A DNA stretch of 64,000 bases, taken from Cladopsammia gracilis (Eukaryota; Cnidaria; Anthozoa; Scleractinia; Dendrophylliidae). Position numbers and translations under genes: made by a program. The notes beneath the pieces were generated by a model. That model saw nothing but the letters and a program-made list of their open reading frames with translations. It was not told the origin of the DNA and made no database searches. Below, piece after piece: positions 12,778 through 23,100 of this stretch. The first letter of the stretch is position 1. Every line of letters starts with the position of its first letter. The stretch spans positions 745,001-809,000 of the forward strand of contig JAJGOT010000209.1 of assembly GCA_022457155.1 (NCBI GenBank), written 5' to 3'.

Positions 12778-14013
12778 ATGAGCAACTCCACGAACATAAC
12801 TCCTGTGACAACAGCCGGTCAAGCCACCCCTTCCCTCGAGCAGCTGTGCCAGCAGCCAACCCAACGCGACTACATCCTACAGACAGCTTTCCTTATCCTT
12901 ATCATGTTAGTGACATTTTTTGGGAACTTTATGGTATGTCTGATTGTGTACCTCCACCATCGGCTTCGCACAGTAACCAACTACTTCATCGTGTCTCTGG
13001 CTGTGTCAGACCTGTTGATTTCTCTATTGTCTCTGCCTTTCCGAATCAAGCAGACTCTGCAAAACGGTAACTGGTGCCTCGGCTATGACATCTGTTTGAC
13101 TTGGATAATAACAGATCTCATCTGCAGCTGTGCGTCCATCTGTAATCTGGCAGCCATCTCCGTGGATCGCTACATCGCCATTGTTCACCCATTCCGGTAC
13201 CACTCTTTGATGACCACCACAGTTGGGTGGGTGGTAATTGGAATTGTATGGGCGTATTCGATAACTTGGGCGGCTCTCTCCTCTTTTAACTGGACAGAGA
13301 GCGGCGAACAGCATTTCTTCACAATCAAAGTATGTCGGAAAAAGGACCCGATATTTTATACTGTTGTCACTGCCATGGACTTTTACCTACCTCTTCTGAT
13401 TGTTCTGGTCATGTACGGATTTGTCTTTCGCGTGGCAATGAATCAAGCTCGAGCAGTCGCATCTCTGCAGCCTCAGGCTTCCAGTTCAAACCGCAATGGC
13501 CGAAGTCGGAGACTTTCCATAAATATCGTTAAAGAAGTGAAGGCTGCTAAGACTTTGGCCATTGTCGTTGGAGCGTTCATTATCTGCTGGTTCCCGTTTT
13601 TCACATTCCTGATGATCAGCTTGTGGAACCTTCCACTGCTTCAGCCTCCAAAACTTTCCGACGAAACCCTCAAGGGACTGCGCGGTACATTCTTGTACGT
13701 CTTACCAGCAATAAACAGCACTCTGAACCCGATTATTTACGCGTTGTTTAACAGGGATTTCAGATCGGCATTCGTTCGATTGTTCCAGAAAACATGTGGA
13801 AGTAGTGGTAGTCAATGTATGAACCGGAGCTCGGCAAATACAGATGACTCCATGCAGTACAGCATGAACACTAATACAACAAATGGAAGCCCTATAACCC
13901 CTAAACTGAGTCCTAAAGGCAAAAAGAATGGGCACGCAAAGAAGGCGACAAAATTTCAAGAAGTGTACGGTGAGCGCGACTCTGAAGAATCAGACAAACC
14001 AATACATGTTTAA
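12778..14013 (+). CDS. Amine-type class A G-protein-coupled receptor
   Basis: An intronless 411-residue seven-helix receptor of the plasma membrane, predicted to signal through heterotrimeric G proteins. Family landmarks are all present: GN in helix 1 (N50), SLAVSD in helix 2 (D78), the extracellular disulfide pair C106/C186, DRY at 130-132, CWFP at 270-273 and NPIIY at 317-321. D113 is exactly 18 residues before R131, the helix-3 position whose aspartate binds the amine in monoamine receptors, so a biogenic amine ligand is likely but not shown. The N-terminus carries N-glycosylation sites (NST, NIT). The third loop has RRLS (244-247), a kinase-A type site, and the tail is Ser/Asn/Thr-rich. 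The start is the first ATG of the frame. Octopamine/adrenergic/histamine-like names would be guesses. The open frames in other registers are shadows. Confidence 0.93.
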   Translation: MSNSTNITPVTTAGQATPSLEQLCQQPTQRDYILQTAFLILIMLVTFFGNFMVCLIVYLHHRLRTVTNYFIVSLAVSDLLISLLSLPFRIKQTLQNGNWCLGYDICLTWIITDLICSCASICNLAAISVDRYIAIVHPFRYHSLMTTTVGWVVIGIVWAYSITWAALSSFNWTESGEQHFFTIKVCRKKDPIFYTVVTAMDFYLPLLIVLVMYGFVFRVAMNQARAVASLQPQASSSNRNGRSRRLSINIVKEVKAAKTLAIVVGAFIICWFPFFTFLMISLWNLPLLQPPKLSDETLKGLRGTFLYVLPAINSTLNPIIYALFNRDFRSAFVRLFQKTCGSSGSQCMNRSSANTDDSMQYSMNTNTTNGSPITPKLSPKGKKNGHAKKATKFQEVYGERDSEESDKPIHV

Positions 14014-15539
14014 CAAAGCTTTCTTCTAGCGTGGCTCACCGGTTTCAAGTACACTGCTCAAGACCTATAAACAGATAACAGGATTAGGAAAAATGGGCAG
14101 TTACAAATCTTGGAGGAAGGCACGAACGACCAAATGTCACACCATACACCAAAAGTATAAATGACTTCAGTTTAATGCAACCCGTTTTGACAGACCGTTT
14201 CCGACCACAAGGACAATTGGAAAGTTCTGTAACAGTGTTCTATGGCATGCAGAAATATGGTCAGAGCATGCATACTGCAGCGGAATTAAAGACTAATAAT
14301 TATAACATTAATGCGACAGCAAAAGCAAAACTGGAGACATAATATATGGCAAATTATTCTTATGCCATCTTCAACTGAACCATGATGTTGATTTGTTCGC
14401 GTAAAGATTAAAAATAATGAAAAGACAATATTTGTATGATTGCATTATGAAGGGCGAAGAAATTTATGACAAAGCAAGCGATTTAATTATGTTTTAATCA
14501 GTGCATATATTCATGAATCCTTGTTCATTAAATGGCGATTATATTTAGACTCAAAAGCTTAGTACAGTTCAGTTGTTCTCGGTAAAGTGACATTTTTTTT
14601 TCAACGCGATTTTGTTCGTAGACAGTGTAGCGGCGATACAAGAACGTGTATGTAAATAATCAAATGTGACATTTTGTTGGTTTAGTTTATAGACAGGCAG
14701 CGTGTAGACTTGCAGAATATGTCTATGTTTACTTACTTAAGTCCGTGTACATTTTACTAACACAATTATATCAGCGCCCAAAGGCGAATCGATGAGCATG
14801 TTGAACTGAATGCAGTTCTGCATCTTAAAAAGACAGTTATCTTGTACATTGTTTGGATAACTTTCATAAGTGTACCTTGTAAGCTCTTGCATATACTAAC
14901 AGTGCGACGCATGACTAGAAAAATGCTCATTTCTACAATCGTATAGTGATTTTAAAAGTAAACCTTGTTTAAAAGAAAACATTTGGTTTTTGCTATATTG
15001 CAAGCACATGAGGACGTTGAAAACTCGTTTTCCTTAACAGATTATACTTGCGAAAGGCTTAATATTTGCCCTTTTAATTTATAAAAAACTGGATGGTATT
15101 ATTTGTTTTCAACTTCGAATTTTTAGGGTTTTTTGGGCGTCTTCCATTTGTTTTATTAATTTAGCGAATCCGGGCTTAGTACAGTAATGTTTGAGTAATT
15201 TGTCGAAGTTTTCATCACTAGTAATGGGTTTCTTTTTCGCGTTGGTGATTTTTTCCCAACGAAAAGCGTGAAAAACACCAACAATTCATGTGGAATAAAT
15301 TCCCTACATCCAATTGTTTCTTTTAAAGTTAATCATTTTAGTACAAAAGAAACTTTGATCCTCAAACATTTGTACTCAATGTATGTTTGTTTTCAGTTTT
15401 TCTGAATTATGGTAATCAGTTCAGGGGCACCCAATTAGACCAATTTAGCATGTTTAGAAAAACGCTTGGAATTGAGTTCTACTATTTTCTCATATTATTG
15501 TAGTCCCTTTAAAGGAAACTATGTAAGAGCTAATACAGT
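14014..15539. other. Receptor 3' flank, no other gene seen
   Basis: Presumably 3' untranslated region, then intergenic. ATTAAA occurs near 14,284 and AATAAA near 15,293; either could be the polyadenylation signal. Nothing else recognised. Confidence 0.4.
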
Positions 15540-15623
15540 TTGATGTTTTCGGTAACCTCGTTCCCAGGGTTTTTCCCTTTTAAAATTGGGAAAAGCCCTG
15601 GGAACGAGGTTGATGTTTTCGGT
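15540..15623. mobile_element. 56-bp hairpin element with long target duplication
   Basis: TTGATGTTTTCGGT occurs at 15,540-15,553 and again at 15,610-15,623. Between them is a near-perfect hairpin whose arms read AACCTCGTTCCCAGGG and the inverse. The last bases of the duplication overlap the arm, so the true duplication may be 12-14 bp. Confidence 0.85.
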
Positions 15624-16576
15624 TCTTTTCGCTGAATATTTCAGGGAAAGCAATCTTATCCTCTGAATTTAATAGCTGCTTTCTCATAACCGAAAATCCC
15701 AGCCGACTTTATTTCGTGAACCAGCAAGACATGTTATTCCTTTGCTTCGAAAACAATGGGGTTAAATGTTCCGATGTTATGTAAGATTTTAGGCGACATT
15801 TTATTAATCACTGAGCATATCGCATCATGCCAGGTTATTAAGCCAAATATTTTGTACTGTACTGCATTCCATTTACTCAATTCCAATTATGGCCAAGTCT
15901 GAAATCTTGCCGTGCATAGACATATTTTATCGCACTTGAATGGATGTTGGCTTCAACAGTTTTTCAGTTATTTATCATGCGACAAATAGACTTGCGTCGT
16001 TCTTTTGTTCGAGACAGTGATGAATAGAGCTTGACTGACCCATTGCCAAAATTAACTGAGTGGCTTTGGTTTCCATACCAACAATCGAAACAAAGCCAAG
16101 ACATGTCAGGCTAATGGCTAATGGTGCAAATCCGACATTATAAAAAGATTCAGCGTAAAGTAACAAGAATCCAATGGGGCCATTTCTTTGAATTGCGTGC
16201 TAACAGGCTAAACCAATTAGACCCATTGGCAAAAGTGATGCCGTGGAGATTAATTAAGTGCTACTTCTAGTTCTTCATCGTTTGCATGACCGTCATTTGA
16301 ACAATTTATCCCTGTTCTGAGTAGGTGGCGAGGGATGGGAATGTATTGTCACTGACAACAGTGATATACGTAGAACACTCGTAGAATCATAGCTATTCAA
16401 AACTCACTAAGGATCACTAAGCCTGCATCTACGTTTAGTCTACAATGCATTACGTCGGTGAAGTCACTAACGGATTATACCAGTTTCGCCCCCAGTCGAG
16501 TTCGCACCGTACGAGTTCGCACCAACGGTTTTCGAGGTCGCACCCAGTTTAATCAATGTTCGACCGTGTTCGCCCG
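15624..16576. other. Intergenic stretch, nothing recognised
   Basis: No gene or complete element found. Short degenerate 'GAGTTCGCACC' repeats occur at 16,490-16,545 next to the following element. Confidence 0.4.
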
Positions 16577-16584
16577 ACATCACC

Positions 16585-17005
16585 ATACCTGCCAACTTTT
16601 TCCGAGTGATAGGCGTGAGAATTTTTTTTCGTGAGAGTGCCAGTATTTCCGAAGGCGACCGGACGAAATCCGAAGACAACCCGATCTCTATTCCGAAGAT
16701 GTCCGAAGTAGTCCGAAGATGTTCCGAAGAATTCGGAAGTTTCCATGGATCTCAGATCGACCTCCGTTTAATAGGCATCCAGCTGTAATCGTAACGTTCA
16801 GAAGGATAAAAACCTACAAAAAAGTGCCAAATTTTTATGAACGTTACAATATTTTTAACTGGATCATGCGATCAGTTGAGGCTGATAGCTCAAATCTGTA
16901 AGTCAGGCGTGAGAAATTGCTCTACAGGCATGAGTTGGCGTGAGATCGGAGTTTTGGACTCGCAGGCGTGAGACTCACGCCTAAGGCGTGAGTCTTGGAA
17001 GGTAT
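16585..17005. mobile_element. hAT-like non-autonomous element
   Basis: The ends are ATACCTGCCAACT and the inverse GGAAGGTAT, with sub-terminal AGGCGTGAG motifs in both arms. Flanks ACATCACC (16,577-16,584) and ACATCACA (17,006-17,013) match 7 of 8, consistent with hAT. The short frames with repeated PSEDVPK-like words are not genes. Confidence 0.7.
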
Positions 17006-17013
17006 ACATCACA

Positions 17014-17801
17014 CAAACAAGTCATAAACTAGAATTACTTTCTAATATTTAATATTCTAATATTTAATACCACTCAGTAAAGTTGTTCAGTTGATTATCG
17101 GTTTTTGTTTGCATGAGTTAATATTTCAGTGGCGACCAAATTTTGATATGCAGGCTCCAAATTTTCTTTTGATACAAAATATAGTTCAGTACACCTTCGA
17201 AACTCCAACTTGGCCGATTTTTGAATTTAGTACCCCAATGCCTGTTATTTTCCAGGTTTTCAAGTTCCCGAAAATCGTGCAAATATGGCCCATAAAATTT
17301 ACATGGGTCAATGATGCATGATGCATCATTTAACCCATGATGCATGGGTTACTCAGGACAAAAAGTGAGAAAAATTCAAAGCGTTCTCCAGTCCAAACAA
17401 TGAGGTGCACTAAGGGATGGAGTTTATTTTTTAGGAGGGTTGGGGGTGCAATTACCAAAAAAAAAATCCTGCACAGCAAAAGTAGAGAAAAAAGTTCATG
17501 CACAGCGAGCGGCCAAAGAAAAGTATCAAACAATCCCGAAAAAAATTCTTGCACAACCTCAAGACGGAAAAAAAAAAATCATTCTCAGGAAAATTGCCCA
17601 ACCCCCAATCAAAAATAAAATGGTCCATCCCTAATAACGTTGCGCGAAAGTAACAAGAATAAAATGACCCATGCGAAAATAAAAGGCATTAGGATACGTC
17701 ATTGTCACGTCATCATGTGATGTCATAACCATCATTTCACCCAAAAAAGTGTTAATGAGAGGAAATGGATTTGATGGTTCCTGGATCCTATTTCACTGCG
17801 T
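17014..17801. other. Intergenic stretch with a small palindrome
   Basis: A palindromic cluster CATGGGTCAATGATGCATG / CATGATGCATGGGTT lies at about 17,300-17,349. No coding pattern recognised; the K-rich open frames are compositional. Confidence 0.4.
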
Positions 17802-18222
17802 TTAAAGGGGTTATGTCGCAAGGCGAGTCTGCGCTATGAGTTCCTGTCATGTGACGTCACCTGACGTCACACATGTCAAATTTCTATTGTTCCCTCCCGG
17901 ATCGCGGCAAGTTTTGTCGCGCTTGCACTCGTGTCGAACCACGCGAGGTAAACAAACACACGATCGATCCCCAACTTCCACCACTACTGGAAGACATCGA
18001 ATTTTTCGAAGGTACGACTAACAAATCGCAGAAATAATTTACCAAAAATTTAGCCAAGTAAATACTCTAACTAATCTATCCTTCCGCGCAATACGACGGG
18101 ATGGAACGGATTGCAGCGAATTCGACAGTAATGGCCGCCAACTTGATAAAGAGCCACCGGACGTTTTTCAAGTTGTTAGTACCCAGTACTCACCCGCCAT
18201 CCTCGCGACATAGCCCCTTTAA
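17802..18222. mobile_element. TIR element, TTAAAGGGGYTATGTCGC ends
   Basis: The left end TTAAAGGGGTTATGTCGC is matched by the inverse of the right end (GCGACATAGCCCCTTTAA). About 420 bp, non-coding; contains CpG-rich sequence with two TGACGTCA-like motifs near 17,854-17,870. Target duplication unclear. Confidence 0.7.
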
Positions 18223-19770
18223 TGCATTTCGGCCTTGTCGGTAAACGTATCTGTGACAAACGTCACGGCCAAGTGGATACGACCACAACGAATTCTACGT
18301 CACAACAAATTGACCGTGATAGCCTGGGGAAAAGTGGTACAGCAATCGGTGGTATGCTCCAATATGGTATGACAAGACTATCTATGAAATATCTGGCTGT
18401 AAAGAATAATTTTCTTTTTCTACCACATTCTCTTGTCAATCTCTTAGATTTAGTTTTCTAGACTGCTTGCAGCGCTTGCAGCCCTTTTATTTGGACTTGG
18501 CACCACTGGGTTTCTCCTCGTAAGTTGGACTTGGGGCGAGTTGTAAATCTAAATGAATGGAGGAGCCAGGACTGTGCGCAGGCTACATTTTTAAAATAAC
18601 ATTCCCCAATCAAAGTGTCAACTCATAAACTGTCAGAACTCCCTTGCTTTAGTCCAAGAGTTGTCTTCAAGCTCAATACAGTCCTCGCGCACCAGGCGTC
18701 ATATGTGGGTTGAATTTGTTGTTGCATGGTTGCATTTTGTTCTTGCATCATTGCTTTTTCCTTCCTCATGTAAAGCCTTCAGTTGTTTATATGTATATTA
18801 AGGTGGTTCTAACTTATGTATGAGTCTGTGGATGAAATTATTAAGTGTGAACATTCAAGAGAAGACTCATGCAGAGCAGAAGTTTGATGTTTTTTTTTTA
18901 AATTTGTAAAATGAAATTTGAAAATGTGAAATTAAATAAAGAGAAATATGGAAAATGTGGAGTTGTGTATTGCCATCTTTCTCTATATCGCCACACCTAC
19001 ACTTTATACCCTTTACACTTTATACTAACAAGGGCGATACTGGTGACAGGGGCAAGAAATAAACCTGAACACATTCTTGATTCAGTTCTACAACAAATTT
19101 GAAAAATTAAAAGCACATTCAATTTTCAATTTTCACCTTTCAAAGTAGATATTAGTAGACCAATCAGGAGATATTTTGGAAGCGTTTTAGTAATAAAAAA
19201 AAAATCATTCTTTTACTACTGACTTGTTTTTAAGGAGTAACAGCAGAATACCCGTCCGTGTAGCCGCGTAGCCACTGTTTTAAAGGTAACTACGTAGTCG
19301 CATAGCCACTGTTTCTACTGAGAAGTGTTTTTGAGTGGCCGGTTATTATTTTTATTTAAAAATTAGAAATATATTTCGCACTTTTGTGTTTAGGTCGAGT
19401 TCAATTCCTTCCTTTAATTTCCGTTGCCTGATCAACGCAGTGTGACGAGCTGGCACTGTACAAGGCGGGGTACACAAAACAGTGAAGCATACATGAATGC
19501 ATATAACGAGCAACTACTAGCTATGGTAGACAGGATCAAACATTTTGAAAAAGTTAAAATACTGGGTCATACACATCATTTTTAATCGCAATCAGAATTA
19601 CGTGAATTTTAAGAAACTCTAAAAATAACAGAGAGCAATTTTAAAAAGATCAATGACTATATTTCTAAAGAACACTTTATTCTTGATACTGTTCCCTTCC
19701 ATCCCTTCCCTCCAACAACTATTTGAAGTGGGTGTTGTTGATCTTTTTGTTGACCAGCGGTTGCAAAAGA
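18223..19770. other. Upstream region of the ATPase gene
   Basis: A weak, partial family-A repeat remnant lies around 18,805-18,930 (GTTCTAACTT, GTCTGTGGATGAAAT). Otherwise I see nothing recognisable before the promoter-proximal sequence of the ATPase. Confidence 0.4.
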
Positions 19771-19775
19771 ACTTT

Positions 19776-19797
19776 CAAGATGGCGCCCGAAGAATGA
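19776..19797 (+). promoter_or_regulatory. TISU/YY1-like element with a 5-codon upstream ORF
   Basis: CAAGATGGCGCC matches the TISU/YY1 consensus SAASATGGCGGC at 11 of 12 positions. Its ATG (19,780) opens a five-codon frame that stops with TGA at 19,795-19,797, one base before the ATPase ATG at 19,799. TISU elements act both in transcription and in cap-proximal initiation, so this site may set translation of the downstream gene. Confidence 0.55.
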
Positions 19798-19798
19798 A

Positions 19799-20175
19799 AT
19801 GACCACCAGTTCAACAACCCGATTATACGTCGATTCCATCGATTATCTGTCAACCTCTGCCAGCCAAATGTCGTACGAAGAAGTTCCTCTTAGTAATCTG
19901 GGCTCCAATGGTTACAATAAGCTAAGAAACAAGGGAAAAGCTCGATCAAACACCGAAGAAGAAGCCGGTTATGGATCCACGAACGACGATGCACCTTTGA
20001 TGCCGGACGTTGTCGATGATGGATTTGACGACGAGGAAGGCTACTCTGAAGGTTATCAGTCCTCTGACAGCGGAGCCAAAGACAGGAAGAAACGGAAAAG
20101 GAGGAAGAAAGAAGGCTGCTGCAAACGCTGTTTTAAATTCTGGTGCTGCTGTGGGTTTCTCTCCTCTTGTAGAAG
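19799..20175 (+). CDS. ATP9B: ATP9 exon 1 (residues 1-126)
   Basis: N-terminal cytosolic region: Ser/Thr-rich start, acidic stretch ([11 protein letters not shown]), then a Lys/Arg run and a cluster of cysteines ([14 protein letters not shown]) that may be lipid-modified. Donor AAG|GTGGGC; the last codon is split after two bases. Confidence 0.9.
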
Positions 20176-23100
20176 GTGGGCCAGAAATAGAATAACTTAT
20201 TTCTTTTCTTTTCTTTTTTTAAGCGAAGATGTTGTTGTGTTTATAACTGTTAGAACAAGATCTGGTGGAGTAGCCTGATTTAACTGAGATAGTTGTACTG
20301 TTAAATAAGACTTATGTTTGTTTGTCTGCTATAAATTTGTTCATTGATTGTCACTTTTAAAAGGGCGCCAAAATAAATACTGTATATTATGTAGGGAAAT
20401 GTACATGCTGAAAATATAAACAAGCGGATTAATTTGATTAAATTTAGATATAATTATTACCTTTGATTTTTTTGTAGCTTTTTGAAGTCTTGTTTTTCTT
20501 TTTTATTTCTGTCTATTAAACGTTATGCTTCTAGCTAAGGATGTTTGATAGCTTAATATGCAGTGGTGGAGTGTGGACCAGGAGTGGGAATTTGACAGAA
20601 CAAAAATATGTCCAAAAATACAGGCTACCCACTGGCAGAAAGATTCTAAAGCACACTTATAACAAGTACTTCCAACATTCCTTTATTTTGTTATTAAGTG
20701 AAGATGTCAATCAAAACTTTTAAATGATACATTTTATAGCCGGGGGGGGGGGGGGGGGGGGGGTGGCAAGGGGGTTTTAGACAGAAAAAGTCTCCAGATT
20801 TCTTATCACCAGCAGTTGGCATCTCTGCTAGAGGTTTGACATGTCTAGACCAACATTATCAATGATCAGTGGGAAGCATTGAACCCTTGTTATCCATGCA
20901 CATTTACTGAACTAGGAATTTTTCTGGATACCAAGGCTTGAGTCAAAGACTAATTATATGGCTACTTACATGTCCAGGTATTTGCAGGTACAACAGTGGT
21001 TTTATATCTCATTAATGCGCAAGCATAAATGAGATATAGATATGCAAATTATAGATATAGATAAGATATAGATGTGCAAATTAGTCTCTCCATGTCCCTC
21101 AGGGTGCATTCGATTGAGAAATCCCAATTTCAATTTTGAAATCTGGATTTCGGATTTCCCAATCAAACACACACAAAGAAACAGATTTCCAATTACCAAA
21201 ATCCTTTTCCAAGATGGATTTCAAAAAGAAATCAAAATCCGGATTTCATGGATTTGCTACTTTTGCGTTCGATTGGGAAATCCAAAAGCAGATTTGCAAA
21301 ATTGTTCTAGTAAGCAGCGGTCTGTTATCCGCCTCATGAATCATGAATCATTAAACTGGTTTGAAAATTTTAGAGAAAAATGTGTACCACAATATCTACA
21401 AAAAAATGGATATTAAAACAGCATATTATTTGACTTACCTGTTACCTTCCTACTTCATGTATGTTATCCATTTTTACACAGCTGCTTTGATAGGCTGATG
21501 GGAAAAATTGAGATGAAGGCCAGGACAGTTGTGCTAGGAAGGGAGGTTTGTTTAAATAATTTATATTTATAAAGATATTTAATTCATAGACTTTTAACAA
21601 TGGCCAAGTTCGAAACTTTAGGTAAAAAAGTTCCAAATATTATTCTGTTTTGCAAAACAATGAAAAGTTAATAAACTGTGCCATTTTGTTTGAATGGCCA
21701 CTTTTAAGGATTTCATCCACAACCTTGATCATTTTTTACTCTGGATTGGACTCTAGGACTGCATGTCTTGTTTTTAAATATCAGTCAGCTTTGATTTGTA
21801 AATAAACTGCTTTGCTGATAGTATTTTGATTATTAAAAATGAGATGTGTGATGTTTATGTATTTAATGACAAAACTATAATATTATAAGCCTAGGTAATT
21901 TTGAAATAATTCTTTCATTCTTTTCAGTCTGCCACTCAAAGGTTTCCTCAGAATGTTATATGCAATCAGAAATACAATATCATAACTTTTATTCCATTGG
22001 TAAGTGTTTTGAATATTTACATGTAGCCCATAATGACTTCATCCCGATAATAAACTAGCAGCTTTTCAACCATGCCGTCGCCATTGTGATGACAATATTC
22101 ATAAATTAGACATTTGTTTTTTATACTGTAGGTCACCTAGTGGCCCAAACTTTGGCTTTCAATGCAGTCAACACAGTTCTCAGTGGACGATTGGTTCTAA
22201 GCAATTAAATTAATAGTGTTGTCAACAAAGCAATGTCATAAAAATGTAAATATATGAAAATAATATATTTCAACTGAGGATAAACATGAGTGAAGTTTGT
22301 TCTCCTCGCAGTGTGCTCCCAACTTAAGCAGTTGAGAAAATAACCTGAAAAAAATTCAGGCTTGCACGGGATTCGAACCCATGATCTTGCGATACCGGTG
22401 CAATGCTCTATCCTCTGAGCCATCAAGCCACATGGATAGATGGTGAATTGTGAGTTCGTAATATACCCGATGATGGTGAAAATAAAGGAATGTGAATATA
22501 TGAAAATCATATATTTGAACTGTGGATGAACATGAGTGAAATTTGTGATTTCAGTCATGTGATGCACCGGTATCGCAAGGTCATGGGTTCGAATCCCGTT
22601 CAAGCTTGAATTTTTTTCAGGTTGCTTTTTCAACTGCTTAAGTTGAGAGCACACTGCGAGGATCACAAATTTTTCTCAAAACAATGTCGTGTCACCATCC
22701 CCGGCCTGCATTAAACTTATCTTACAAGTTAAGTACATGTAGGATTTTATTTGTTATGGATTAATCGCTGATTTCTTTTACGAAGACTGGAACATCTATT
22801 TGGACATGATATCGACATCAATGGATTTAAAATGAGTTTAAAAAAAGTGGATGAACATCAACTGCATGATTACATATTACTACATTATATTTTTCTGCCA
22901 CTTCAGTGCCTGATGTTCGTATTTAAAGGTTCACATTTTATATTTTCTATAAACATTATTAACCATTTTGTATCTGTATTATATATTTTTGTAGTTTATT
23001 AATTTAGTTAGTAAGTTAGTTAGTTAGTTAGTTAGTAAGGGGACCTAAAATAGGGATAACCTCACAGTCCTCCTCAATACTGCATGTTTGTATGTTTGTA

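Larger units (their letters stand above)
20176..21481 (+). other. ATP9 intron 1
   Basis: Contains a run of 22 G at 20,742-20,763 and a GGATTTC/GAAATCC-rich foldback at about 21,104-21,296. No gene seen. Confidence 0.7.

Noticed and set aside
22359..22429. A genuine tRNA gene (Thr-like) on the minus strand
   Set aside because: C at position 33, a mismatched acceptor pair and embedding in a SINE body with a second half-copy nearby; treated as a SINE promoter.
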